Notes: a model not told the origin generated them from the sequence alone. A DNA stretch of 64,000 nt from Gammaproteobacteria bacterium (GCA_018667355.1 JABIVC010000016.1:111762-175761); one strand, 5' to 3'. Shown: positions 41,757-50,591, counted from the stretch's first letter. Numbers and translations: made by a program.

Positions 41757-42104
41757 ATGGAAACTGAAAATATAAGTTTAGAGATTGAAGAGGAAATTAC
41801 AAATCAAGAGAGACAGGTTCAAGAAGATGTTGAAACAGCATCGAGATCTATGAAGGCAATGTCTCACCCTTTAAGATTAATGATATTATGCAAGCTAGGT
41901 GAAGATGAATTTAGCGTACAAGATATTGTTGATAATGTAGGAACATCTCAAAGTAATATTTCTCAGCATTTAGCTATATTAAGAGATAAAGGAATTTTAT
42001 CTGCAAGGAAAGCTGCTAATAAAGTATTCTACAAAGTTAGTGACCATAAAACTCTAAAGCTCATAGAGATGATGAGAGAAGTTTTTTGTTCACATCAAAA
42101 ATAA
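41757..42104 (+). CDS. ArsR-family repressor of the SqrR/BigR/HlyU persulfide-sensor type
   Basis: 115 residues with a winged helix-turn-helix (TSQSNISQHLAILRDKGIL) after MSHPLRLMILCKLGEDEF. Two cysteines, Cys45 in MILC and Cys111 in EVFC, are 66 residues apart, exactly the spacing of the dithiol sensors SqrR (41/107) and HlyU (38/104), which form a polysulfide bridge on exposure to reactive sulfur species. There is no metal-binding ELCVCDL motif. N-terminal 28 residues are acidic and unusual. It is followed by a rhodanese-like gene and, farther away, by sqr/tusA genes, so a sulfide-responsive role is plausible. Target genes are inferred only. Confidence 0.82.
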   Translation: METENISLEIEEEITNQERQVQEDVETASRSMKAMSHPLRLMILCKLGEDEFSVQDIVDNVGTSQSNISQHLAILRDKGILSARKAANKVFYKVSDHKTLKLIEMMREVFCSHQK

Positions 42105-42122
42105 ATATAGGACGGGATTTCA

Positions 42123-42527
42123 TTGGAATTTATATCAAATAATATAATATTATTTATTGCCTTAATAATACTTGTCATACTCATCATTAATTTAGAGACT
42201 AAGTCGCTATTTGGGAAAGTTCAAAAACTATCTTGTGATGAGTTAACTAAACTTTTGAATAATTCAAAAATTAATTTATTAGATTTTAGAACAAAGGAAG
42301 AGTTTAGTGCTGGCCACATTATTACTGCAAAAAATTTATCTTTAGATGATATTGAAAAGGTTAGCCTAAAGAGTGATAACCCATATGTTGCATATGCTGA
42401 TACTGATACTGATGCTTTAAAAGCTGCAACAATGTTTTCAAAATTGGGAATACAAAAAATTTTTTATTTAGAGGGTGGCATTAAGTCATGGATAGAAAAT
42501 AATATGCCATTAACCGGAGAAGATTAA
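42123..42527 (+). CDS. Membrane-anchored rhodanese-like protein (YibN type), catalytic Cys absent
   Basis: 134 residues; TTG start. N-terminal TM helix (ILFIALIILVILIINL) then one rhodanese domain: LLDFRTKEEFSAGHI and FYLEGGIKSWIENNMPL are diagnostic. The active-site loop reads YVAYADTDTD with Ala92 where the catalytic cysteine would be, so it cannot be a sulfurtransferase. The order yibN-(grxC)-secB-gpsA of E. coli is conserved here except that grxC is missing. Only 1 bp separates it from secB. Confidence 0.85.
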   Translation: MEFISNNIILFIALIILVILIINLETKSLFGKVQKLSCDELTKLLNNSKINLLDFRTKEEFSAGHIITAKNLSLDDIEKVSLKSDNPYVAYADTDTDALKAATMFSKLGIQKIFYLEGGIKSWIENNMPLTGED

Positions 42528-42528
42528 A

Positions 42529-42963
42529 ATGGAAAAAAAAGATATTAAATTCTTTGTAAAAAGAATATTTACAAAAGATTTATCTTTAGAATCACCTGAA
42601 GCACCTGCAATATTTGATAATATTAAATCTACGCCTAAGATTGCATTCAACTTAAACACTACCATTGCTACTATAGATGATACTACATATGACATTACAC
42701 TTGATATTAATGTTAAAGCTGAAACTGAAAACAATGTCATATACGTGGTTGAGGTTAAACAGTCGGGTTTATTTGTAATAGATGGTGTTGATGATGAACT
42801 TAAAGATGTTTTCTTAAATATTAGGTGTCCAGAAGTTATTTTCCCTTATGCTAGAGAGACCATATCATCTCTGGTACAGAAAGCCGGTTTCCCGCCAATA
42901 TTTATTGCTCCGATTGATTTCAATGCTTTATATCAACAAGAGCAGTCAAAAAATAAGCATTAG
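42529..42963 (+). CDS. secB: Protein-export chaperone SecB
   Basis: 144 residues, the usual size. Tetrameric chaperone delivering preproteins to SecA. FVKRIFTKDLSLESP, YDITLDINVKA and the C-terminal AGFPPIFIAPIDFNALYQQ are family signatures. Between the YibN-like gene and gpsA as in enterobacteria. Confidence 0.96.
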   Translation: MEKKDIKFFVKRIFTKDLSLESPEAPAIFDNIKSTPKIAFNLNTTIATIDDTTYDITLDINVKAETENNVIYVVEVKQSGLFVIDGVDDELKDVFLNIRCPEVIFPYARETISSLVQKAGFPPIFIAPIDFNALYQQEQSKNKH

Positions 42964-42966
42964 AGA

Positions 42967-43974
42967 ATGATAAAAAAATTTCGAATATTTGGAGCAGGTG
43001 AGTGGGGTTTGGCTGTGGCCAATCATTTATCTTGCAATGATAATATTGTAGAAATCTATCTGCGTGACGAAGGCAAGGTGAATGAATATAATCAGTCTCG
43101 TTTATATAAAAACCTAAGCTTGTCTTTTAATAAAAGTATTATTTTTAACAAAATATCTGATATTAATTTTTTGGAATGCGGCGATGATGTTATTAATATT
43201 ATTGCTTCGTCTAGCTCTGGTTTTTTAGAAATAGTGGATAATCATAATGCTTACTTTAAATCGTGCAAATCATTAACATGGTTAACAAAAGGCTTGGATC
43301 ATATAAATGGTTTGCTTTTTCATGAAATCATAGACAAAGTACTATCACCTGATATAGATAAGTGTATTATTTCTGGGCCGAGTTTTGCCAAAGATTTAGT
43401 GGCCGGTAAACCATTAAAGGTCAGTATAGCTTCTACATGTATTGCATTGTCTGACACAATTACTTCGGCTATGGAGACAAAAAACTTCGAGTTTGAAACA
43501 ACGACAGATATTATAGGTGTAGAGGTATCTGGAGTAATAAAGAATATATCAGGCATTCTAGCAGGAATTCTAACAGCTAACTCTTACCCCGATGAATATA
43601 TTGATGAACTTATTGTATTATCACAAAAGGATGTAAAAAATATAGTTTCTAAAATTACTAAAAATCAGAAATCTTACATGATAACAGAGGCAGAACTTGA
43701 AGAAACAACGCAGAGCCCCGCATGTTATGGAGATATGTATTTAACCTGTTATTTTGATACTTCCAGGAATAGAAGACTGGGTTTGAAAATAATAGGTAGG
43801 TATAAATTAAAAAAAGTTATTGACAAGATTGGAACTGTAGAAGGTTATCTGTCGACCCTGACTCTTCATTCTCATAAAGAAATATTTGGAGAATCAAGGG
43901 TTGTTGAGGCTGCTTATAAGATTTTATACTTACATTCTGATCCTAAGATTGTCTTAGATGAATTGTTCAGCTAA
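42967..43974 (+). CDS. gpsA: Glycerol-3-phosphate dehydrogenase [NAD(P)+], divergent
   Basis: Makes sn-glycerol-3-phosphate for phospholipids. 335 residues. Rossmann GAGEWGLAVANHL, ISGPSFAKDL, the catalytic-lysine region GVEVSGVIKNISGI and the GDMYLTCYFDTSRNRRLG signature are present. However the usual NAxAAxxTRG helix after the lysine is replaced by a non-matching stretch (DEYIDELIVLSQKDV), so it is more diverged than its neighbours. Position after secB supports gpsA. 3' end overlaps ntrC, which runs the other way. Confidence 0.85.
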   Translation: MIKKFRIFGAGEWGLAVANHLSCNDNIVEIYLRDEGKVNEYNQSRLYKNLSLSFNKSIIFNKISDINFLECGDDVINIIASSSSGFLEIVDNHNAYFKSCKSLTWLTKGLDHINGLLFHEIIDKVLSPDIDKCIISGPSFAKDLVAGKPLKVSIASTCIALSDTITSAMETKNFEFETTTDIIGVEVSGVIKNISGILAGILTANSYPDEYIDELIVLSQKDVKNIVSKITKNQKSYMITEAELEETTQSPACYGDMYLTCYFDTSRNRRLGLKIIGRYKLKKVIDKIGTVEGYLSTLTLHSHKEIFGESRVVEAAYKILYLHSDPKIVLDELFS

Positions 43975-45362
43975 TGATCTTTTACTTTTCTAGCCAAAGT
44001 ATTTCGTCCCCACCCTAATAATTTTGCAGCTTCTAATTTAACACCGTCTGTTGCAACGAGTGATTCTTCAATTAATATTTTCTCTACCTCTACCCCAATC
44101 TTTTTGAGAAGATCCCTGTCTGAATGTATTTCTTTCCTAATATAATGCTGCAAACCTGATTTCCAATCGTCTGTATTAGTAGGCATGTTGCTTTCTTGTT
44201 TATTATTAAATATATCATCTGGTAAATCATCTATTGTAATAACAGATGACGCACTCATCACTGTTAAGTATCTACAGATATTTTCTAACTGCCTGATATT
44301 TCCAGGCCAGTTAAACCCAATAAGATACTTCATCGTCTTATCATCAATTCTTTTTTCTTCTGTGTTAAGTTCAGCAGCTGATGTCTTTAAAAAATATGTT
44401 ATTAATAATGGCAAATCTTCTTTTCTCTCTCTCAATGGCGGGAGTACAAGCTTGAAGACATTTAACCTATGATATAAATCTTCTCTAAATTTATTTGTGG
44501 TAATTAACTTTTCTATTGACTGATTTGTTGCCGCAATAATTCTCACATTAGACTTAATAGGTCTATGGCCTCCCACTCTATAGAACTCTTGACTAGACAG
44601 TACCCTCAATAACCTCGTTTGAAGTTCTGGGTGCATGTCACCAACCTCATCAAGAAATAATGTGCCACCTTGCGCTTGCTCAAACCTACCAATTCTCTGA
44701 GCTTGAGCTCCAGTAAAAGCACCTTTTTCATGTCCAAATAATTCTGATTCAAGTAAATCGTGGGGTATTGCTGCAACATTAATTGCAACAAACGGTTCTT
44801 CGCTTCTATTGCTATTATCATGCACCGCTTGTGCGATGAGTTCTTTACCAGTTCCTGATTCACCCCTAATGAGCACAGTAATATCTGAATTTGATATTTT
44901 TCCTATGGCCCTGAAAACATTTTGTAATGATTGAGCCTGCCCAATTATTCTGGATGGTTGTGTAACTGAACTAGATTTTTTTGGAATAACGTTTCTGTCA
45001 GATTGATTTAAAGCTTTCAATGCAAGTGATCTAATTGTGTCAACATCAAACGGTTTCGGTAGGTACTCAAAAGCCCCACCTTTATATGCCGATAGAGCAT
45101 TATCAATATCTGAGTGTGCAGTGATTACAATTGTGGGTAGCCCAGGACATTTGTCAGAAACTTTTTGTAATAACTCTAAACCAGATAACCCTGGCATTTT
45201 AATATCTGTTATTATTAAGTCAGGTTGATCAGAATTTAAAGCAAGCAATGCTTCTGAGCCATTAGGGAAAGTTTCTATGATAAAATTATCTTCAAGAGCA
45301 CTCCTGCATATTTCTCTTATGCTTTCTTCATCATCAACAACCCATAGTTTTGATTTTGTCAT
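43971..45362 (-). CDS. ntrC: Nitrogen regulation response regulator NtrC (sigma-54 activator)
   Basis: About 463 residues from the ATG at 45362, chosen because it overlaps the ntrB stop as ATGA; the open frame extends 12 bp further. Receiver domain with Asp10/11 and phosphoacceptor Asp53 in ITDIKMPG; AAA+ domain with Walker A GESGTGKELIAQ and the sigma-54 loop GAFTGAQA; C-terminal Fis-type helix-turn-helix KLEAAKLLGWGRNTLARK. Activates glnA-type promoters in nitrogen limitation; a matching sigma-54 promoter and site lie upstream of glnA here. Confidence 0.95.
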   Translation of the reverse strand: MTKSKLWVVDDEESIREICRSALEDNFIIETFPNGSEALLALNSDQPDLIITDIKMPGLSGLELLQKVSDKCPGLPTIVITAHSDIDNALSAYKGGAFEYLPKPFDVDTIRSLALKALNQSDRNVIPKKSSSVTQPSRIIGQAQSLQNVFRAIGKISNSDITVLIRGESGTGKELIAQAVHDNSNRSEEPFVAINVAAIPHDLLESELFGHEKGAFTGAQAQRIGRFEQAQGGTLFLDEVGDMHPELQTRLLRVLSSQEFYRVGGHRPIKSNVRIIAATNQSIEKLITTNKFREDLYHRLNVFKLVLPPLRERKEDLPLLITYFLKTSAAELNTEEKRIDDKTMKYLIGFNWPGNIRQLENICRYLTVMSASSVITIDDLPDDIFNNKQESNMPTNTDDWKSGLQHYIRKEIHSDRDLLKKIGVEVEKILIEESLVATDGVKLEAAKLLGWGRNTLARKVKDH

Positions 45363-46435
45363 TCTGTACACCAAGGGATTATAATAGAAAAGACGGTCTC
45401 ATTATTCTTACTTTTACATTCAATAATTCCTTTGTTCTGAATGATTATCGATTGAGCTATAGTTAGACCAAGACCCATACCATCATTTTTTGTAGTCACC
45501 ATTGGATAAAATATTTCTTTCAATTTTTTTTCTGGTATGCCAATACCATTATCTATGACATCAATTTTAACAACTAAATCATGCCTTGTGTCACCAATTG
45601 TATATTTCAAGACCGGCCTAGTCTTAATTATAATCTTACCATCGCTATTAATAGCCTGAATGGCATTTCTTATTATATTTATAAGCGCCTGAATAATTTG
45701 ATTCTTATCAAGATAAAGTTGAGGAATACTAGGATCATAGTCTTTGATAAAGTTGACTCCAAGGTTGTCTACATCATACTTGAACAATTCTGTTACATGT
45801 TCAGTAATCTCATGTATATTAATCATGTCTTTGTCTATAGATGGTAATGGTGAGGACATTGCATTTATAAGTTTCAATAATCTTTCAGATTCCTTGCGGA
45901 TAATTTTAGTAAATTTAGCCTGCGATTGATCTGTTAAAGTCCTATCGAGAAGTTGAGCAGCACCCATAATCCCACCCAATGGGTTCTTAATTTCATGAGA
46001 CAAGCCTTTCACCATTTCTCTAGTTGCTTTTTGTTGATCTATGAGGTTCTGGTCAAGTGAAATATTATATAGCCTACCTGTTTCATTTAGTTCGAGTAAT
46101 ATATATTTAATTTCACCGCTATAATAGCTAGATATATTACAGTCAACGATCTTTTCTATTCTATCAAAGTTCTTAAACTTTAAATCTCTTAGCATTACAG
46201 ATTGAGAGTCTTTACGAATATTATTTAGATACGTTGATAAGCTTATATTCTCACATCTAAGTTCAGAAATTTCCTTAATGGGGGTAGCAGAACCTAGTAA
46301 ATCTATTGCTGATATATTTGTATAGACATAGTTAAAGTCTGTATCAAGTATTAGAATGGCAGTTCTTAAATTGTCTAATATCTCATAGCTTGAACTTAAA
46401 TCATGCTTATTGTCGTTATTAAGAATAGTACTCAT
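45359..46435 (-). CDS. ntrB: Nitrogen regulation sensor kinase NtrB (GlnL)
   Basis: 358 residues from the ATG at 46435 (an upstream TTG at 46444 would lie in the terminator T-tract and is unlikely). N-terminal PAS domain (LDNLRTAILILDTDFNYVY), HisKA with His147 in GLSHEIKNPLGG, and HATPase_c with NIIRNAIQAI, DNGIGIPEKK and GMGLGLTIAQ. No TM helix, so cytoplasmic as in NtrB; normally controlled by PII (not in this window). Lies between glnA and ntrC. Confidence 0.94.
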   Translation of the reverse strand: MSTILNNDNKHDLSSSYEILDNLRTAILILDTDFNYVYTNISAIDLLGSATPIKEISELRCENISLSTYLNNIRKDSQSVMLRDLKFKNFDRIEKIVDCNISSYYSGEIKYILLELNETGRLYNISLDQNLIDQQKATREMVKGLSHEIKNPLGGIMGAAQLLDRTLTDQSQAKFTKIIRKESERLLKLINAMSSPLPSIDKDMINIHEITEHVTELFKYDVDNLGVNFIKDYDPSIPQLYLDKNQIIQALINIIRNAIQAINSDGKIIIKTRPVLKYTIGDTRHDLVVKIDVIDNGIGIPEKKLKEIFYPMVTTKNDGMGLGLTIAQSIIIQNKGIIECKSKNNETVFSIIIPWCTE

Positions 46436-46442
46436 AATTGGC

Positions 46443-46475
46443 AAAAAACTGGACTGCCCTCAATAGAGGGCAGTC
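46443..46475 (-). terminator. Rho-independent terminator after glnA
   Basis: Perfect 10-bp stem GACTGCCCTC / GAGGGCAGTC (46452-46461 and 46466-46475) with a 4-base loop; on the minus strand it is followed by a run of six T (46448-46443). It separates glnA from ntrBC, so read-through would give lower ntrBC expression, as in E. coli. Confidence 0.88.
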
Positions 46476-46482
46476 ATTAATG

Positions 46483-47895
46483 TTATAGACTATAGTACAT
46501 TTCAAACTCACAAGGATGTGTAGATGCTCTTAGTCTCTGAACTTCTTCATATTTTAGTCCAATATAAGAGTCAATCATCTTATCAGTAAATACACCGCCT
46601 TCTTTTAAAAAGTCTCTATCTTTATCTAGCGCATCAAGTGCTACATCTAGTCCAGGTGCAACAGTTGGCAACATTTTCTCTTCCTCGACAGTTAGTTCAA
46701 ATAAGTCCTGATCCATTGCTTCACCTGGGCTGACTTTATTTTTAATTCCATCAAGACCAGCCATCATTAGGGCACTAAATGCCAAGTATGGATTTGCTGT
46801 TGAGTCAGGGAATCTCACTTCAATACGTCTAGCTTTATCACTCATAACATAGGGAATTCTGATTGCTGCAGATCTATTACGTGCAGAATAAGTAAGAATT
46901 ACAGGAGCTTCAAAGCCAGGTATTAATCTCTTATAACCATTAGTAGATGCATTAGTAAACGCATTTAATGCTCTAGCATGTTTGATAATGCCTCCAATAT
47001 AATACAGTGCCTCATCAGACATTTTTCCATACTTATCTCCAGCAAAAATATTTTTACCATCTTTTGAAAGTGACATATGAACATGCATACCACTTCCATT
47101 ATCACCAACTAGAGGTTTTGGCATAAATGTAGCTGTTTTACCATAAGCATGTGCAACATTCATAACAACATATTTAAATTTTTGAACTTCATCAGCTTTA
47201 GCAACAAGCGTGTTAAAAACAGTTCCTATTTCACACTGACCAGCAGTTGCTACTTCATGATGGTGAACTTCACAAGGAACACCCATTTCCTCACAAGTCG
47301 TAATCATTGCAGATCTACAGTCTTGTAAAGCATCAACAGGAGGTACTGGGAAGTAACCACCTTTAACCAAAGGCCTATGTCCCATGTTACCTTCTTCATA
47401 ATTTTTTCCACTGTTATAACAAGCTTCAGTTGAATCTATTGAAAAAGATGAGCTTCCAAGTTTGTCTTCAAACTTAACATCATCAAAGACAAAGAATTCA
47501 TTTTCAGGTCCAAAGTAAGCTGTATCTGCGATGCCAGAATCTCTCAGGTAAGCTTCTGCTTTTTTTGCAATTGACCTAGGATCTTTTTCATATGGTTTCC
47601 CATCTTCTGGTTCAATAATATCACAAGAAACAACCAAAGTTGGTTCATCAAAAAACGGGTCCATCACTGCTGTGCTTGGATCAGGCATTAATATCATGTC
47701 AGACTCATTAATATTTTTCCATCCAGCTATTGAAGATCCATCAAACATTTTACCTTCTGTAAAATCTGTTTTAATGCCATCTTCATTTGCTGTTACTGTG
47801 ACATGTTGTTCTTTCCCATGTGTATTGGTAAATCTATAGTCAATGAATTTGACTTCTTTTTCTTTTACTATTTTTAGTACGTCCTCAACACTCAT
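46483..47895 (-). CDS. glnA: Glutamine synthetase type I without the adenylylation tyrosine
   Basis: Makes glutamine from glutamate, ammonia and ATP; dodecamer. 470 residues. [18 protein letters not shown], the ENEFFVFD metal ligands, [20 protein letters not shown] and [16 protein letters not shown] are canonical for GS-I beta. The adenylylation site that reads NLYDLPPEE in E. coli is DLFELTVEE here: Phe399 (codon TTT at 46701-46699) replaces the modified Tyr. So GlnE-type adenylylation cannot occur at this position. A sigma-54 promoter, an AGAGGAGT ribosome site and an NtrC site lie upstream. Confidence 0.97.
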   Translation of the reverse strand: MSVEDVLKIVKEKEVKFIDYRFTNTHGKEQHVTVTANEDGIKTDFTEGKMFDGSSIAGWKNINESDMILMPDPSTAVMDPFFDEPTLVVSCDIIEPEDGKPYEKDPRSIAKKAEAYLRDSGIADTAYFGPENEFFVFDDVKFEDKLGSSSFSIDSTEACYNSGKNYEEGNMGHRPLVKGGYFPVPPVDALQDCRSAMITTCEEMGVPCEVHHHEVATAGQCEIGTVFNTLVAKADEVQKFKYVVMNVAHAYGKTATFMPKPLVGDNGSGMHVHMSLSKDGKNIFAGDKYGKMSDEALYYIGGIIKHARALNAFTNASTNGYKRLIPGFEAPVILTYSARNRSAAIRIPYVMSDKARRIEVRFPDSTANPYLAFSALMMAGLDGIKNKVSPGEAMDQDLFELTVEEEKMLPTVAPGLDVALDALDKDRDFLKEGGVFTDKMIDSYIGLKYEEVQRLRASTHPCEFEMYYSL

Positions 47896-47931
47896 TTCAA
47901 TACTCCTCTATGTTATTTGTGTATATATTCC

Positions 47932-47947
47932 TGCATTAATCATGCCA
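47932..47947 (-). promoter_or_regulatory. Sigma-54 promoter (-24/-12) of glnA
   Basis: Minus strand TGGCATGATTAATGCA: GG and GC doublets 10 bp apart, as in TGGCAC-N5-TTGCA, with ATGCA in the -12 element. Predicted start about 25 bp upstream of the glnA ATG. Sits together with ntrBC, the activator genes. Confidence 0.75.
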
Positions 47948-48048
47948 ACCTTACAGTAATATTAATGTCACTATATAGTGCATCTTATTAATTTTATCAT
48001 AGTATATGCTTTATTATAGAACAATAAAATGCTCTATATTGGACTATT

Positions 48049-48065
48049 TGCACATAAATAGTGCA
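48049..48065. promoter_or_regulatory. NtrC-binding site (enhancer) upstream of glnA
   Basis: TGCACATAAATAGTGCA, a perfect match in both TGCAC/GTGCA half-sites with the 7-bp spacing of the NtrC consensus, about 130 bp upstream of the predicted glnA start, a normal enhancer distance. Confidence 0.8.
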
Positions 48066-48208
48066 ATAATTATCTTTAAACTTATTTGCTAATGCTATTT
48101 AATATAAGATTTTCAGTTTATTGTACTATTATGCTCTATAATAATTATATTAAAATAAGTAGAAATAATGAGATATAATCATCACTTTGATATACCACAG
48201 GATAGACA

Positions 48209-49570
48209 TTGACAGCTAAAACAATGGATGAGTTAGTAGCTCTTTGTAAACGAAGAGGCTTTATTTTTCAATCAAATGAAATATATGGTGGCCTACAGGG
48301 ACTTTATGACTATGGCCCCCTCGGCGTAGAATTAAAAAATAATCTCAAACATGCATGGTGGAGCTCCATGGTATATGACCGGGATGATGTGGAAGGATTA
48401 GATGCTTCAATATTAACCCATCCAGATGTTTTAAAATATTCTGGCCATGAGGAAACATTTACTGATCCTTTGGTAGACTGCAAGTCTTGTAAATCAAGAT
48501 GGAAAGCTGACACCATTAAGAATAATAAATGCCCTGGTTGCGGCTCTCTAGAACTAACAGAACCTAGGCCTTTCAACTTAATGTTTAAAACCAGTGTTGG
48601 TCCAGTTCAAGATAGTGATAATTTTGCTTATTTGAGACCTGAAACTGCACAACAGATTTTCACTAATTTTAAAAATATACTTGATTCTACTTCCAGGTCA
48701 TTGCCATTTGGTATTGCTCAAATTGGTAAAGCTTTCAGAAATGAAATTACCCCAAGAAATTTTATTTTTAGAGTAAGAGAATTTGAACAAATGGAGCTTG
48801 AATATTTTATTCAACCTGGGCTAGATGAAGATTGTCATAAAGCATGGGTTAAAAATAGAATTGATTGGTGGGTAGAACAGGGTATATCTCATGATAATCT
48901 CGAGGTACTTAATGTGCCTGAGGATGATTTAGCTCATTATTCAAAAGCAACAGTTGATTTAATGTACCATTTTCCTCATGGGCTTGAAGAACTTGAAGGA
49001 ATTGCTAATAGAACTGATTTTGATTTAGGATCTCATAGTAAAAATCAAAATGACCTTAAGCTTTCTTCTTCAACATTAGAGAATAAATCATCAAATTCTA
49101 AACTTGCTGTTCAAGATATTGAAAGTAAAACTTTTTTTGTCCCTTATGTTATTGAACCTTCAGCCGGTGTTGATCGTGGTGTCTTAGCTGTTCTTAATGA
49201 AGCATATAATGTTCAAAAGCTTGAAGGTGGCAAAGAGAGAATTGTCCTTTCTTTTGCATCACACCTAGCTCCTATTAAAGCTGCTGTAATACCCTTAAAG
49301 AAAAATAATGAAGATTTGGTAAATGCCGCTATCAAGCTAAAAAATACACTTCAGGCTTTGAGGCTTGGAAGAGTTGTTGTTGAAAATACTGGTAATATAG
49401 GTAAAAACTATCGTAAGCATGATGAAATTGGTACCCCTTTATGTATAACTATAGATTTTGAAACGCTTGAAAATGATACAGTAACTATTCGTAATAGAGA
49501 TACAATGTTACAGGAAAAAATCCCTTTCGCTAATGTTTCCAATTATTTTAAAGATTTTTTTATATCATGA
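48209..49570 (+). CDS. glyS: Glycyl-tRNA synthetase, homodimeric (alpha2) type
   Basis: Charges tRNA-Gly. 453 residues, class II synthetase of the alpha2 form found in archaea, eukaryotes and some bacteria, not the alpha2beta2 GlyQ/GlyS of most gammaproteobacteria. Signatures: [19 protein letters not shown], zinc-type CKSCKSRW and CPGCGSLEL, motif 2 [20 protein letters not shown] (split), and motif 3 [14 protein letters not shown]-terminal anticodon domain begins with [11 protein letters not shown]. Start at TTG 48209 or ATG 48224. gmhB overlaps the 3' end by 4 bp, the location of glyQS in many relatives. Confidence 0.95.
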   Translation: MTAKTMDELVALCKRRGFIFQSNEIYGGLQGLYDYGPLGVELKNNLKHAWWSSMVYDRDDVEGLDASILTHPDVLKYSGHEETFTDPLVDCKSCKSRWKADTIKNNKCPGCGSLELTEPRPFNLMFKTSVGPVQDSDNFAYLRPETAQQIFTNFKNILDSTSRSLPFGIAQIGKAFRNEITPRNFIFRVREFEQMELEYFIQPGLDEDCHKAWVKNRIDWWVEQGISHDNLEVLNVPEDDLAHYSKATVDLMYHFPHGLEELEGIANRTDFDLGSHSKNQNDLKLSSSTLENKSSNSKLAVQDIESKTFFVPYVIEPSAGVDRGVLAVLNEAYNVQKLEGGKERIVLSFASHLAPIKAAVIPLKKNNEDLVNAAIKLKNTLQALRLGRVVVENTGNIGKNYRKHDEIGTPLCITIDFETLENDTVTIRNRDTMLQEKIPFANVSNYFKDFFIS

Positions 49571-50118
49571 AGAATCAGAAATATATTATTCTTGATAGGG
49601 ATGGAGTAATAAACATAGATTCTCCATCTTTTATTAAAACAGCAGATGAATGGAATCCTATCCCTAAAAGTTTAGATGCCATAAAAAGACTATCAGAAAA
49701 TGAATACAAAATTATTATAATCAGTAATCAGTCAGGATTAGGCAGAGGTATAATATCATATGCTGATTTTATTAAAATTAATCTTAAAATGATAAATCAA
49801 ATTATTAAAATGGGTGGATCAATCTTGGCAACACTCTATTGCCCCAGCCTCCCCACAAAGAATAACATGAACCGTAAGCCTGGAAATGGTATGTTTACTG
49901 AGATTGCTCAAAGATTAAATATTACTTTGAATAATTGTTATTCTATTGGTGATTCACCGAGAGATATTGATGCATCATTGTTATCTAATTGTCGACCACT
50001 TGGTGTTAGAACTGGGAATGGTTATGATATAGAAAAAAATACAAAGTATAAGATACCAATGTTTAATGATCTTAGTGATGCAGTTGACTATGTTCTCAAA
50101 CATGATACAAAGGACTAA
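49567..50118 (+). CDS. gmhB: D-glycero-beta-D-manno-heptose-1,7-bisphosphate 7-phosphatase (HAD family)
   Basis: 183 residues. HAD motifs: [11 protein letters not shown] (nucleophile Asp and Asp+2), [12 protein letters not shown], and [10 protein letters not shown]. Removes the 7-phosphate in ADP-heptose synthesis for LPS core. The zinc-binding cysteines of GmhB are lost ([16 protein letters not shown] keeps only one Cys and the catalytic RKPG), as in the zinc-free subgroup. Overlaps glyS stop/start ATGA. Confidence 0.87.
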   Translation: MKNQKYIILDRDGVINIDSPSFIKTADEWNPIPKSLDAIKRLSENEYKIIIISNQSGLGRGIISYADFIKINLKMINQIIKMGGSILATLYCPSLPTKNNMNRKPGNGMFTEIAQRLNITLNNCYSIGDSPRDIDASLLSNCRPLGVRTGNGYDIEKNTKYKIPMFNDLSDAVDYVLKHDTKD

Positions 50119-50133
50119 TTTTAAATTATAGTT

Positions 50134-50583
50134 ATGGATAAATTATATTGGTTGGATAATGGTTTGTGGGAATATTATACACAAGAGCTCGATAGAATCT
50201 TATGCGGTACTATTAAGCATAATGACCATAATGACTTGGTTGCAATCTATTCTCATTATATTTATGAGAAAAAAGTAATCCCTATTCAATTACAAGAGTA
50301 TATTAATTTATATTCTAAAAATAAAAGTATAGATAGTTCGTCTCAAACATTTTATAAAAAAGATGAATATATTAATCTGATTCTAATTGTATGCGTACGC
50401 CTGAAAGAGTCTTATGGTGAGAACAGGACTAATGCAATTGGGTTAGTCTCGAAGTTATTTGACACTGATGCTGAATCCATTTTTAAAATGTATGAGGGTT
50501 TTAAAGATAAAGCTGATGCATATATATCTGTGATGCCAAATATGAGAGAAATAAGTAATTTTTTAGACAAGCATCATAACTAA
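50134..50583 (+). CDS. Unknown helical cytoplasmic protein
   Basis: 149 residues, no signal peptide or TM helix; mostly predicted alpha-helical with aromatic-rich N-terminus (LYWLDNGLWEYYTQELDRIL). No family recognised. It follows gmhB by 15 bp on the same strand, so it is probably the last gene of the glyS operon. Confidence 0.6.
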   Translation: MDKLYWLDNGLWEYYTQELDRILCGTIKHNDHNDLVAIYSHYIYEKKVIPIQLQEYINLYSKNKSIDSSSQTFYKKDEYINLILIVCVRLKESYGENRTNAIGLVSKLFDTDAESIFKMYEGFKDKADAYISVMPNMREISNFLDKHHN

Positions 50584-50591
50584 AGGGGTCT

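Larger units (their letters stand above)
47896..48208. other. 313-bp divergent glnA/glyS intergenic region
   Basis: AT-rich region with no gene. It holds the glnA ribosome site, a sigma-54 promoter (47932-47947), a perfect 17-bp NtrC palindrome (48049-48065), a degenerate half-like site (47966-47982), two copies of ATGCTCTATA (48029-48038, 48131-48140) and a TATAAT (48174-48179) that could be the glyS -10 box. No riboswitch or T-box structure was recognised. Confidence 0.6.

Noticed and set aside
47966..47982. Second NtrC site between promoter and enhancer
   Set aside because: Only the GTGCA half matches; the left half is TGTCA, so it was kept only as a note in the intergenic entry.
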